Positions 11,080 through 20,964 of a stretch of DNA of 64,000 bases are shown piece by piece (positions within the stretch are counted from its first letter, which is position 1; each line of letters begins with the position of its first letter). The DNA is from Megascapheus bottae. Lineage: Eukaryota > Chordata > Mammalia > Rodentia > Geomyidae. The notes beneath the pieces are model-generated. The model saw only the letters and a program-made list of their open reading frames with translations. It ran no database searches and had not been told where the DNA came from. The DNA lies in contig JANJXV010000013.1 of the NCBI GenBank assembly GCA_024803745.1, forward strand, positions 54,282,501 to 54,346,500, written 5' to 3'. Position numbers and translations under genes: made by a program.

Positions 11080-12400
11080 AGCGGGCGGGCGGGCGCCAGC
11101 CAGCTGTAGAAATAACGGGCTCGACCAACCTGGGACGAGTCCCTGCTTCGGGGCACCTGGACTAACATGTGACAGGGAGGCTGCGTGGAGCATCCTCCGG
11201 GAACAAGGACACCCCTCCCCTCAACGCCCCGGGCTCCCCACAGCCTGCGTGCGGGGGACCACCAGGGTGCCCGACTCTCACTGCCTCCGGGCTCCGGCCC
11301 TCAGGGCCCGGCTGTGGAGCAGGTTAGGGCCCCGCGCGTCAGTTTCTACATCTGCAGACCGGGCCGGGGAGCCTGACGAACGCCCCGGGGCCGGCGGCCA
11401 CCGCGAGGGCGGGACGCGGCGCAGCGCGGGAGCGGGGCGGGGGGGGGGGGGACCGGGGTCGGGGGTCGCCGCACGACGTGGGTCCACGCGGGCCGGGTCC
11501 CCGGCGGGAGGGGGAGGGACGGCGCACGTCGTGCCGCGTCGCCTCTCGCGCCGCCCGCCGCCCGCCGCCGTCTCCTCCAGCCGTCACTCGCGAAGCCCGC
11601 GTCGCCTTTGCGCGCGACCCTTACATAAGCGTCCCTGACGGAGGCGCCGGTGCACGCCCACCCGCTCCGACCCGCCGCAGGAAGAGGAAGGTGCGCAGCG
11701 CCGCGGACACTCACCTCCGCCCCGACGCCGCAGATCGCCGCCGCCGCCGCCTCTGAAGCCGCTGCCTCCACTGACAGGGAACAGCTGCGGTCTCCGCGCA
11801 ACCGAACTTGCTGCAGTCCTGGCCCCGCCTCCCAGACTTCCTATTGGCTCAGGCAGCCCAACCCCTCCTGGTACTGGGCAATTCATTCCGTCACTCACCG
11901 CTCCCCCAGTCACGGCTCCTCCCTGCGCCCGCCTACTCGTCGCGTTTAAGCCTTGGCGCCCCACGTCAACCCCGCCCCTCGCGTCCCCGAAGAGCCTCTG
12001 GATTGGCAGGTAAACGGAGACAGCCCGCCCCCGTGGCGCCCCCGCCTTACTCCCTTGTCTCCCGAGCCTCACGTGGGCTGCCCGGCTTGGCGGCGGGGCC
12101 GCAATAGGCGGAAGTTGCCGGTCTCCCGCGCGTGGTGATTGGCTGCTGGCGGGGGTGGGGACGAGCGATTCATTCACTGGTGTAGCACGTGTCTCCTCCA
12201 ACCGCAAGCACAACAGACGCGCCGCCGCTGGGGCGTCCCGGCTGGAGGAGAACTGGGAGGGATGGGCGCTCGGCCGGAGGACGGAGCGTGCGTCTGCCCC
12301 CCGCTGCGGCGCGGTGGGGACCCGGTGGTCTGGAGTCGGCCCGGGTGACCTTGGAGGAGCCGCTCAGGATAGGCTTGGAAGCCTGGTGAGATGGGACAGG
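11080..12400. promoter_or_regulatory. PC: CpG island, probable PC promoter
   Basis: A 1.3 kb block very rich in C+G and CpG, unlike the flanks. Reading the minus strand toward the donor at 11,714 there are CCAAT boxes (ATTGG on plus) at 11,843-11,847, 12,002-12,006 and 12,138-12,142, a GC box at 11,821-11,833, and a CACGTG E-box at 12,070-12,075. CCAAT (NF-Y), GC boxes (Sp1/Sp3) and an E-box (USF) are, as I recall, the elements reported for the distal PC promoter of rodents, which fits. No TATA box is seen. A minus-strand start near 11,800 would place the nearest CCAAT about 45 bases upstream. The island extends past the promoter on the far side, so divergent transcription is possible. Confidence 0.7.
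11715..11800 (-). other. PC: PC first exon, non-coding (5' UTR)
   Basis: The minus strand reads GAG then GTGAG at 11,715/11,714, a full-consensus splice donor inside the CpG island. The exon would start near 11,800, just downstream of a GC box and a CCAAT box; the start is estimated, not seen. PC is known to have several alternative non-coding leader exons. I cannot tell from sequence which transcript this corresponds to, and the PC identity is from gene order. Confidence 0.5.
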
Positions 12401-12621
12401 AAAGCTCCAGAAGGTGGGTTCTGTGCCGACCAAGGCAGAGGGAGGAGGCCAGAGCAACCCCAAACTCCTGCCTTCACCGACGGGAGACGGGACAGTAATT
12501 AAAAGGCACATAAAATAGCCATCGGGACATGGATTAAAAAAAAAACAACCTTCCTTCCAATTTATCTGTCAAAATCTCGACGCTGGATGGATCCAACGCT
12601 GGTATAAAAAAGAATTACATC

Positions 12622-12820
12622 GGGCCAGGAGTTTGGCCCAGTGGTAGCGTGCTTGCCTAGCATGCACGAAGACCCGGGTTCGATTCCTCGGTACCACATA
12701 CATAGAAAAAAGCCAGAAGTGGTGCTGAGGCTCAAGTGGTAGAGCTCTAGCCTTGAGAAAGTCCAAGGACAGTGCTCAGGCCCTGAGCTCAAGCCCAGGA
12801 CTGGCAAAAAAAAAAAAAAA
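12622..12820 (+). mobile_element. IDL-Geo SINE, very young
   Basis: All landmarks intact and perfect direct repeats agaattacatc at 12,611-12,621 and 12,821-12,831. Suitable as a reference copy for this window. Confidence 0.92.
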
Positions 12821-12983
12821 AGAATTACATCCCAGTTTTCTAGATTCACACATTCCTTTTCAGCACCCACCTATCGGATGTCTGTGTTTGGGACAATGGG
12901 TGGGCAAAACCCATGCACAGTCCTACCATCGTGTCATCAAGTTCACGTGCTAGTGGACGTTCTAGTCCAAAGATCTTCCCATC

Positions 12984-13215
12984 CTAATATGTGTGTGCTG
13001 GTCCCCGGGCTTGAAGTCAAGGCCTGGGTATGGTCCCTGAGTTTTTGTGCTCAAGACTTGTGGAGACACAGTTCCACTTCTAGCTTTTTTGATGATTATT
13101 GGAGATGAGCCTCAGGGATTTCACTGCCCATTATGGTGTCAAACTGTGATCCTCAGATCTCAGCATCTTGAGTATCTAGGGTTACAGGTGTGAACCACAG
13201 GCATCCGGTTCCAAA
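12984..13215 (-). mobile_element. B1-like/Geo dimeric SINE
   Basis: ctggtccccgggcttgaagt to gtgaaccacaggcatccggt; the short L1 insertion lies just beyond its right end. Confidence 0.7.
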
Positions 13216-13230
13216 TAAACTTTTAAAGTT

Positions 13231-13380
13231 AAAAAGTTAATGCGGGGGGGGGGGGGGGGAATGGGTACCAAGAAATATGAAAGGGTATCAATGTATGTGA
13301 ATTAATGCACCTTCTATCTGGCAAATATCATGTAACCCTTTTACTAATTACAATAAAAAAATTTTAAAAAAAGTTAATGC
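13231..13380 (+). mobile_element. Short L1-type 3' end insertion with target duplication
   Basis: A G tract (13,244-13,259) followed by about 95 bases and an A-rich tail, flanked by 13-base direct repeats aaaaagttaatgc at 13,231-13,243 and 13,368-13,380. The core from 13,261 is nearly identical to 43,571-43,672. Poly-G tract, ~100 bases, A-tail is the layout of L1 3' UTR ends, so I read this as a strongly 5'-truncated L1; the family identity is inference. Confidence 0.6.
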
Positions 13381-13597
13381 CATGAGACTTAGAATGGCCT
13401 ATCATTTATTGTCTCTATTACTCTTCTAGAAAATACCTTCCAAGTGACTTCCTGTTTAATCTTCTTGCTGCATAGGTCATAAATCCCTGTGTCCTTTAAA
13501 AAGGGCAAGGCTAGAGAGGAAGTAGGATGAGGAAGAGTGACTGAGAAGGTGTCATCTGATGAAAGTACATTGTGTGTGTACCTTTCTGAATGAAATC

Positions 13598-13862
13598 CCT
13601 GCCAGTGTATCAGGGACTCACGCCTGTAATCCTGGCTACATAGGAGGCTGAGATCTGAAGACGATGGTTGAAAACCAGCCTGAGGCAGGAAAGCCCTTGA
13701 GATTTTTTTATCTCCAATTAACTACCAAAAGGCAAAAAGTAGAGCTGTGGCTCAAGTGATAGAACACCATCCTTAAGCCAAACAGTTCAGGGACAGTGCC
13801 CAGGCCCTGAGTTCAAGGCCCAGTACTGGCACGAAAAGAGAAAGAAAGAAAGAGAAAAAGGA
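13598..13862 (+). mobile_element. B1-like/Geo dimeric SINE
   Basis: gactcacgcctgtaatcctg, connector tctccaattaactaccaaaa, Geo half, purine-rich tail. Confidence 0.8.
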
Positions 13863-13867
13863 AGGGA

Positions 13868-14056
13868 GGGTCTGGGAATGTGGCTTAGTGGTAGAGTACT
13901 AGCATAGCATGTATGAAGCCCTGGGTTTTATTCCTCAGTTCCACATAAACAAAAGCCAGAAGTAGCACTGTGGCTCAAGTGGTAAGAGTGCTAGCTCAGG
14001 GACAGGGCCCAGGCCCTGAGTTCAAGCCCCACAACTGGCAAAAAAAAAAAAAAAAG
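13868..14056 (+). mobile_element. IDL-Geo SINE
   Basis: gtggcttagtggtagagtac left, Geo right; the tail continues into a purine (GAAA/GGAA) tract to about 14,150. Confidence 0.8.
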
Positions 14057-14155
14057 AGAAAGAGAAAAGGAAGGAAAGAATAGGGAGGGAAAGAAAGAGA
14101 GAGAAAAAGAACAAGGAAGGAAGGCAGACAAAAAAAGAAAAGAAAACAATGAGAA

Positions 14156-14290
14156 ATGCAGGTCTGGCTCAAGTGGTAGAGTGCCTGCCTAACAATTGTA
14201 CAAACCCCAGTACCAGCAAAAATTCCAAAGAAGAAAAAAAGAAAGAAGAAAGGAAGGAAGATGGAAAGGAAGAGAGAAAGAAAGAAATTA
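14156..14290 (+). mobile_element. Geo-like monomer with purine tail
   Basis: ggctcaagtggtagagtgcc and aaccccagtaccagcaaaaa, then GAAA/GGAA simple sequence. Confidence 0.5.
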
Positions 14291-15074
14291 AACAAGACTT
14301 CCCCCAGACTCCAGGTCCCAAAAGCCAAAAGTTTAGCAGGAACGGAAGGAACCCAGAGGGCTCCACATTTAGAGGGGAAGGAAAATTAAAGACAGAACCT
14401 GGAATAGACCAGAGTCTGTCAGAGTGCCATCAATAAGCTGCAAATTGTGAGGAAGAGATTTTGGCAGAGTCCCTGAACCATGCATATTGGAAATTGGACC
14501 TTGTCAACTGCACCCACTGGAGTTGTGGGAAAGAATGAGATGTTTACTCCATCATCACACTGCCTTCCCCTCCCCCCCCCCGCCCCCACATCACTGAGGT
14601 CAGGGAGAAAGGACAGGCCTTGGTTTCAAAACAGCAAGATACCATTTTACTGTGTCAGAGACAGTAGCCAGGAGCCATGGAAGTCCAGACCCACGAAAGG
14701 CGCCTTGGGGAACTTCTTGAAGGAGTCAATGCCCAGGCTGAGAATGAGACAGAAAGGAGAGAGAGATTTCTAGTAGTTAATTTGCCAGAAATCATTGGTA
14801 AGTGAGGGTCATATAGTTTTGAGAAGCAGAGAGGACAGACCAGCAGCAAGCTCCAGGAGCACAGTGGGGAAGGCTCAGCAGTTGGAAATAAACAGATAGG
14901 GAGGATGGGGGTTCCAAGTAAAGGCATGAGCCCCTCAAAACATTCAGATATTATAAGTCCAGGTAGAGTCCAGTGCTCTGAGTTTACAGCTCAGAAGTCT
15001 GGCATTGTCCTGACTAGACAAGACTAGATATGTCAGATCTACTTGTCTACAGTGATGAAAAACAGAATGACCAG

Positions 15075-15295
15075 AGGGCACCAGTGGCTCTTGCCTGTAA
15101 TCCTAGCTACTCAGGAGGGTGAGATGGAAGCCACCCCAGGTAGGAAAGTCCATGAAACACTTAGCTCAATTATCCACCAAAAAAGGTGGAAGTGGAGCTG
15201 TGGCTTGAGTGGTAGAGCATTAACCTGGAGCAAAAGAAGTTCAGGGACAGCACCCAGGCTGCCCCAGCACCTATATCACACAAAAGGTGGTGGGA
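15075..15295 (+). mobile_element. B1-like/Geo dimeric SINE
   Basis: gtggctcttgcctgtaatcc left, ctgtggcttgagtggtagag right; the end is decayed. Confidence 0.7.
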
Positions 15296-15562
15296 GAGGA
15301 ATGACCAAACTTGAGCCTCAAAAAGGCCTGGTTGCTGGCAATTCAGAGGAGTTAGCCCTTGATGAAGAGACCCAGAAGGACAGTGAGCCTGCTGAAAGCC
15401 CCGACTATATCTGCAGAAAGCCAGGGCATTCCCCACAGGCTGTCCTACGCCTTCTAACCAGCAAGAACCCTTCTCTGTGTGGCAGGGAAGAGTGAGGATC
15501 AGGAATTGTTCTCAGCTTTTCCTTCTTCCTCTTTCTCTCTTTCTTTCTTTCTCTCTTTCTTT

Positions 15563-15772
15563 GTGTGTGTGTGCAAATACACACAGAGGGCCTGGACACT
15601 GTCCTTGAGCTTTTGTGTTCAAGTCTACCACTTGCGCCACAGCTCGATATCTGGCTCTTCGTTGCTTAATAGAGATAAGAGTCTCAGACTTTCCTGTCTG
15701 GCGGGCTTCAAATCAGGATCCTCAGTTCTCAGACTCCTGAATATAGGTGTGAGCCACCAACACCTGGCTTTC
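15563..15772 (-). mobile_element. B1-like/Geo dimeric SINE
   Basis: A pyrimidine/TG tract (15,520-15,580) stands where the inverted tail should be; right end ggtgtgagccaccaacacct. Confidence 0.7.
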
Positions 15773-16340
15773 TTCTGGTCTCTCTTGGTAAGTTTCCCTG
15801 TCCCAGTGCCTATAAGGGGCCCACGCCACTCCATAGGGACTTTGAGGAACACAGGGGCTCTGTGGGTTCCCTATACAACCATCACTAAGTCGCACTGGAC
15901 CTTCGTGACAGTGAGGTGGCCCTCTGGGTGACGCTTGGTGCTGAGGTCGGTCCTTGTGGTGTCCTGCCCGTACATGACTGAGCAGGTGAAGTATGAATTG
16001 GATTTCAGCCCCCACTTGCACCATTCACCTTTTTCGTAGTGTGGGAACCTGTACAACTGCACAAAGCAGCCCAGTACTCTCGCCCAGAACATTTTTGATG
16101 CTTCCCCTCCCCCTCCCCATTGTGAACCCCAGGTTCCTTATATCCTGTAGCCTCCCACTGCCAGGGATCTAGTAAGTCTTTTTTGCCTCTTCCTGCTGTG
16201 ATCATTCCAGTAGTCTTCACAGATATCCAGTCCCTTCACCAGCCCCAGCGGGCCCCATGCTAGGTCTCTCCTGAACTGTTAGGTTACAGAAGTTAGTGCA
16301 AGTTCTGAGATCTTTCCTTTTGCATTCTTTTTCTTTTTTC

Positions 16341-16518
16341 TTTCTTTTTTTTTTTTTTTTGCCAGAGCACTATCTTTGGGCTTTTTCCTCAAGGCTAGCA
16401 CTCTCCTACTTGAGCCACAGCACTGTTTCTGGCTTTTTCTATGTATGTGGTACCAAGGAATCGAACCCAGGTCTTCGTGCATGCTAGGCAAGCACTCAAC
16501 CATTAGGTCAAACTCAGG
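16341..16518 (-). mobile_element. IDL-Geo SINE
   Basis: Long oligo(T) left, aaccattaggtcaaactcag right; it abuts or interrupts the following B1-like/Geo copy. Confidence 0.75.
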
Positions 16519-16692
16519 GCCTAATCACTTTCCCTTAACTTTTCCCCTCAAGGCTAATGCCCTACCACTTGAGCCACCCCTCCATGTCTGGCTTTTGGTG
16601 GTTGAGTCTCACAGACTTTCCTGTACAGACTAGCTTTGAACTGTGATCCTCAGATCTCAGTCTCCTGAGTAGCTAGGATGGCAGGCCTAACC
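16519..16692 (-). mobile_element. B1-like/Geo dimeric SINE, partial
   Basis: caaggctaatgccctaccac and tcagtctcctgagtagctag; its outer end is cut by the neighbouring IDL-Geo. Confidence 0.65.
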
Positions 16693-16701
16693 TAATGACT
16701 T

Positions 16702-16905
16702 TTTTTTTGCTAGTCCTGGAGCTTGAACTCACTATCTAAGTAAGCCTGAGCAGTCCTTGGGCTTTTTCAAGGTTAGAGCTCTACCACCTGAGCCACAGCG
16801 CCACTTCTGGCTTTTTTTTTTCCTATGTATGTGGTACTGAGGAATGGAACCTGGGTCTTTGTGCATGCTAGGCAAGCACTCTACCACTAGGCCACACTCC
16901 CGGCC
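16702..16905 (-). mobile_element. IDL-Geo SINE
   Basis: tgctagtcctggagcttgaa to aggccacactcccggccctc with a small insertion in the Geo half. Confidence 0.75.
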
Positions 16906-17100
16906 CTCTAAGGAACAGAATACAGCTGAAGAAATGAGATGTCACCTCCTCAAGGAGGTCCCCAGAGACCCTGGCTCCTGTCTTGCTCCCCATCTCTGGC
17001 TTTCTCGGTTGCTAACTTGGGTTGAAGGTAGCTACCACCTGGTGAGCTGTCTAGGGAGAGTCAAGGAGTGACATCCAATGATCAACAAGAAACTCAGGCC

Positions 17101-17315
17101 TAGGCTGAGAATGTGGCTTATTGGTAAAGTGCTTGCCTATCATGTATGAAGACCTGGGTTCGATTCCTCAGTAGCACATAAAAAAAAAAGCCAGAAGTAT
17201 TGCTGCGGCTCAAGTGATAGAGTGTTAGCCCTGAGGAAGAAAAGCTCAGGGGCAGTGCCGAGGGGCTGAGTTCAATCCCCAGGCCTGACAAAAAGAAAAA
17301 AGAAAAAGAAAAGAA
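17101..17315 (+). mobile_element. IDL-Geo SINE
   Basis: gtggcttattggtaaagtgc left, ggctcaagtgatagagtgtt right, A/G tail leading straight into the next SINE. Confidence 0.8.
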
Positions 17316-17324
17316 ACTGAAGCT

Positions 17325-17560
17325 GGGAGCAGTGGCTCCCGCCTATAATCCTAACTACTCAGGAAGCTGAAATCTGACGATTGAGGTTCAAAGCCAGCCT
17401 AGACACTAGAGTCTGTGACACTTTTATCTCCAGTTAACCACCAGAAAACCAAAAGTGGTACTGTAGCTCAAGGGATAGAACAGTAGCCTTGAGCTGAAGA
17501 GCTCAGGGACAATACCCAGGCCCAGAGTTCAAGTCCCAAGACCAACCAAAAAAAGAAAAG
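17325..17560 (+). mobile_element. B1-like/Geo dimeric SINE
   Basis: gtggctcccgcctataatcc, connector tctccagttaaccaccagaa, Geo half of the 'gccttgagctgaagagctca' type. Confidence 0.8.
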
Positions 17561-17870
17561 AAACAGACCTTCAGGCCAACATCCCACAAAGAACAGAATT
17601 CTGCCAACAAGCCCAAGAATGAGTTTGAAATATATCCACCCTCAGTGGCACTAGAAGGGCCTTGACGTGCCCTTGTGCAAGGTCAGAGCCAATCGTGCTA
17701 AGGGGAGGTCACACACAACCCTACCCATCCTCAGAAACAGTGAAGTGACGGCTGGGTGCTAGCCTAAGCCTCTAAATTCCCCGTAAGCCACTAAATTTCA
17801 TTTACTCTACCAGTAGGTTTAAATGAAATCCATGCAGGGATTAACTAGAACCTGTTTAAAAAAAAATGCT

Positions 17871-18080
17871 AAAAAGGACGGGAGTTTGGCCTAGTTGTAA
17901 AGTGCTTGCTTAGCATACACAAAGACCCAGGTTCAATTCCACAGTACCGCATACATAGAAAAGCCAGAAGTGGTGCTGGGCTCAAGTGGTAGAGCATTAG
18001 CTTTGAGGAAAGTCCAAGGATAGTGCTCAGACCCTGAGTTCAGTCCCCAGGACTAGCAAGAAAGAAAGGAAGAAAGGGAG
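17871..18080 (+). mobile_element. IDL-Geo SINE
   Basis: tggcctagttgtaaagtgct left; Geo right; GAAA/GGAG-rich tail. Confidence 0.8.
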
Positions 18081-18399
18081 GGGGGAGGGGAAAAGGTATC
18101 AGACTTTCCTGTTTAGGCTGGCTGTGAACCTCGATCTTCAGATCTCAGCTTTTCACATAGCTAGTCTGAGAAGGGGGAGTCAGGCTCCACCCCATCTTTT
18201 AAGTGCTCACAGAGCACTGTGCAGTCAGCCTCCAGCGATCCCATCTCCTCAGATTAGGCCTGTACAGCCATTAAACCAGCCTCTGCAGCGGCCGGCCAGC
18301 CTCGTCTGCCTGTAACTCTCCAAATGTGATTGTCCTAGGCTGAGGCTGGCCTGAATTACAGCATCCGGTCTCTGTTTTGCCATGGAGACAGGTGTACTC

Positions 18400-18560
18400 G
18401 GTGTCACCAGGATGGATGGTGAAGACAAGCCAGGGCCACGTGGCAGAGACAGGAGGATGGTCGTCTTCCAGACCAGCCTGAGCTACGCTGTGAGACCTTA
18501 CCTCCTACACAGAGACAGACAGACAGACAGATAGACAGACAGATAGACACAGAGACACAG
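18400..18560 (+). mobile_element. B1-like monomer with GACA-repeat tail
   Basis: gacaggaggatggtcgtctt, ccagaccagcctgagctacg and ctgtgagaccttacctc are B1-like; GACA/GATA units follow. Confidence 0.5.
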
Positions 18561-18570
18561 ACATGGGGGG

Positions 18571-18572
18571 AG

Positions 18573-18619
<47 letters not shown>
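18571..18619. repeat. GA microsatellite
   Basis: About 22 uninterrupted GA units about 200 bases upstream of the C11orf86 start codon, next to GACA/GATA units at 18,518-18,550. Confidence 0.95.
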
Positions 18620-18622
<3 letters not shown>

Positions 18623-18816
18623 GCCCCTTGGCCTGTGCTCCTTGCCCCAGAAGGAGGGGAGGGTGACTCAGGATGCTTGGCCCCTGTGACCTGCCCTTTG
18701 GTTTATGACAGCCACCTCAGTCAGCACTAACCTTTGCCCCCAGGAGATCCTTCATCAGATGGGTACAGGCACCCGACCGTCCCAGAGGGCAACAGCTTCC
18801 AAAGACACCATCAGCC

Positions 18817-19092
18817 ATGGGAACTGGCCGGCGCAGTCAGTCCCTTCGAGGACCCCGACCCTCCTACGGGAAGCTCCAGGAGCCCTGGGGGACACCCCAA
18901 CTCCGCCAACTCCGCCGAGCGCTGAGCCTCAGACAGGGCCAAGAGGAGTCCAAGTGCAAACGTCTGGAGAGTGGCCCAGAAGGGCCAGACACCCCTGCTT
19001 CTGAACAGCTATCGGGGACTCTGGAGGACACAGAGCAGCTGATCCAAACCCAGCGAGGAGGCAGCCGGCGGTGGCTGAGGCAGTGCCACCAG
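18817..19092 (+). CDS. C11orf86: C11orf86 coding exon 1
   Basis: Codes for residues 1-92 and ends CAC CAG followed by the donor GTATGG, phase 0. The 5' UTR probably starts near 18,720-18,740; a weak TATA-like TTTATGA lies at 18,702-18,708 and a CCCCCAG acceptor-like site lies upstream of the ATG, so a further leader exon cannot be excluded. Confidence 0.92.
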
Positions 19093-20964
19093 GTATGGCT
19101 GAGGGCTGAAGCTAGAGTAAGAGACAGGGATCGTAGGACAGGAATCCGGGACAGCAAAGGTTTAGAGGTAGACATGTGTAGTCCAGGACCAGGGAAGTGA
19201 GGCAGCTGTCTGGAGGAGGCTGGAGGAGACGCATAGAGGGTATAGTTCAGATTTATTCCTTATCATTGGGGTAGGAGTCATTTAAACTTCTAGAGGAGGA
19301 GAGTGAAAGAAAGTAATAGTCAGAGCTGGATTTGTTGGCTTTATTTGGGGTTTTATTGGAGGGGGTTATTATCACTGTTTGTGGGGAGGGTACTATGCCA
19401 GTCCTAAGTACCAAGGCTTGAACTTAGAGCTTCATATGCTCACTTGGCATTTGTGGTAGGGGGCCGGGGGCTGTGGGGCTTGAACTCTGGAACTGGGTGC
19501 TGTTCCTGAACTCTTCAGCTCAAGACTAGTGCTCTACCATACAAGCCACAGTGCCACTTCTGGTTTTCTGTTGGTTAATTGGAGATAAGAGTCTCACGGA
19601 CTTTCATGCCCGGGCTAGCTTTGAAGTGTGATCCTCAGATCTCAGCCTCCTGAGTAGCTACAATTACAGGGATTATAGGTGTGAGCCACCCTGAGTTCTC
19701 GTCTTTTTGTGTGTGGGGGGTGGAGGGGATCGTGGGACTTGAACTCTGGGCCTGGGTGTTGTCGCTGAGCTCTTCAGCTCAAGGCTACTGCCCTACCCTT
19801 TGGCCTGGGCATTGTCCCTGAGCTTTTCAGCTCAAGGCTACCACCCTGCCCCTTGAGCCACAGAGCCACTTCCGGTTTTTTGGTGATTAATTGGAGATAA
19901 GTGTCTCATGGACTTTTTAGTGCCCAGGCTGGCTTTGAACTTCAGTTCAGATCTCAGCTTCCTGAGTAGTTAGGATTAGGAGCGTGAGCCACCGCACCCA
20001 GCTTTTTGTTTGTTTGTTTGTTTTTGTTTTTGTTTTTTAACTGATGGCTGGCACTCTACCACTTGAGCCTATCTCAACCTCTGACTTTCTGGTGGTTAAT
20101 TGGAGATAAGAGTCTCACAGACTTTTTCTGGCTTTGAACTTCAATCTTCATATCTCAACCTCTTGAATAGCTAGGATTGCAGGTGTAAGCCACCAGGTAC
20201 CTGCCTGGGTCTTTTCCTCTTTTTCTTTTTCCTTTTTTGCCGGTCCTGGGGCTTGAATGCAGGGCCTGGTCACTGTCCTGAACTTCTTTTGCTCAAGGTT
20301 AGCACTCTACCACTTGAGCCACAGAGTCACTTCTGGCTTTCCTGTTTATGTGGTACTGTGGAATTAAACCTAGGACTTCATGCATGCTAGGCAAGCTCTA
20401 AGCCACATTCCAAGAACTCTTGTTTTCTAAGGAAAAGCTTGTTCTGCAGTCCAGGCAGGCCTTGAACTTGTGATCAACCTGACTATACCTCCAGCGAGAT
20501 GAGGGTCACAGGTGTGTGCCACCACACCCAGATTCCAGAGCTATTTTCCATCATCAGTGTACCAAATGTTGAACGGGTGAATGAACAGGGCCGGAGGTCA
20601 GGAGATCAACCAGTCCAATTTCTCACAAGTTACATTTTGACATCCGCCACACTAGGAGAGAGAGAATGCAGCCCCCTTAATCTTTGTTTGCATGGGCCCC
20701 AGGCTCTCTGCCTTCTCCAGCTCCCGCAGCAGCCTTCTCTCTGAGCTTTACCCCCACCTGGTGGCTGTGAATGGAATAACACCTGAAGCCCATCACTCAC
20801 CCATCTCCTCCATCTTGGTCTTCCAGCAGGTGAAGAGAAGGTGGGAGAGCTTTATCTCCAGCTTCCCCAGTGTGACCCTGAGTTGGCCAGCCTCCCAAGA
20901 ACCCCACACTGAGGACCACCAGCTAGAGATGCAAGAAGCCCCCCTGGAAATGCCTGTCAGCTAA
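18817..20964 (+). CDS. C11orf86: C11orf86 orthologue, two coding exons
   Basis: The coding sequence joins 18,817-19,092 and 20,827-20,964, giving 137 residues (136 if the second acceptor of the NAGNAG site is used). It starts MGTGRRSQSLRGPRPSYGKL and continues with an Arg/Gln-rich stretch (RRALSLRQGQ, residues 33-42) and, after the junction, VKRRWESF and FPSVTLSWPAS. These agree with my memory of the human C11orf86 protein. It is small, basic and low in hydrophobics, with no signal peptide or membrane segment visible; its function is not established. The ATG has a good context (gccATGg). Position between PC and SYT12 matches the human order. The C-terminus after WPAS runs on for about 22 residues, longer than the human protein as I remember it. 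Confidence 0.92.
19466..19696 (-). mobile_element. B1-like/Geo dimeric SINE
   Basis: ggggcttgaactctggaact to ggtgtgagccaccctgagtt. Confidence 0.8.
19705..20005 (-). mobile_element. B1-like/Geo dimeric SINE with duplicated Geo segment
   Basis: The segment 'gagctcttcagctcaaggct' occurs at about 19,768 and again near 19,820, so the Geo half is partly duplicated inside one copy. Confidence 0.7.
20062..20208 (-). mobile_element. B1-like/Geo dimeric SINE, partial
   Basis: Starts in the Geo half (ctctaccacttgagcctatc), ends gcaggtgtaagccaccaggt. Confidence 0.7.
20238..20412 (-). mobile_element. IDL-Geo SINE
   Basis: gccggtcctggggcttgaat to tctaagccacattccaagaa; the outer edge is slightly truncated. 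Confidence 0.75.
20420..20535 (-). mobile_element. B1-like monomer
   Basis: gtccaggcaggccttgaact and caggtgtgtgccaccacacc mark an inverted B1-type unit. Confidence 0.6.
20827..20964 (+). CDS. C11orf86: C11orf86 coding exon 2 (terminal)
   Basis: The acceptor region reads TTCCAGCAG|GTGAAG, a tandem NAGNAG site. Splicing at the first AG (20,826) gives a QQV junction, which fits human; splicing at the second (20,829) removes one Gln. The reading frame ends at TAA 20,962-20,964. Confidence 0.9.
   Translation, partial: QVKRRWESFISSFPSVTLSWPASQEPHTEDHQLEMQEAPLEMPVS

Larger units (their letters stand above)
1..11714 (-). other. PC: Probable intron 1 of PC (pyruvate carboxylase)
   Basis: No coding exon is recognisable here. 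In the human order PC lies immediately upstream of C11orf86 on the opposite strand, and the minus-strand splice donor at 11,710-11,714 would open an intron running leftward through this stretch. The content is SINEs, a decayed L1 (2.3-3.4 kb), MIR-like remnants and single-copy DNA at about 6.1-8.6 kb and 9.0-10.6 kb in which I see no conserved reading frame. Assignment rests on synteny and on the promoter at 11.8 kb. Confidence 0.55.
12401..18680. other. Intergenic region between PC and C11orf86
   Basis: It holds SINE copies on both strands, a short L1 3'-end insertion (13,244-13,367), purine-rich simple sequence at 14,040-14,290 and single-copy DNA at 14.3-15.0, 15.8-16.3 and 17.6-17.9 kb. 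The longer open frames overlap SINEs or simple repeats or lack any recognisable family signature, so no gene is called. Confidence 0.7.

Noticed and set aside
11249..12213. Frames up to 209 codons in the PC CpG island
   Set aside because: Same GC bias; no conserved domain, and competing open frames on both strands.
18441..18620. CRISPR-like or other functional array in the GACA/GA region
   Set aside because: Simple microsatellite with no spacer structure in a mammalian genome.
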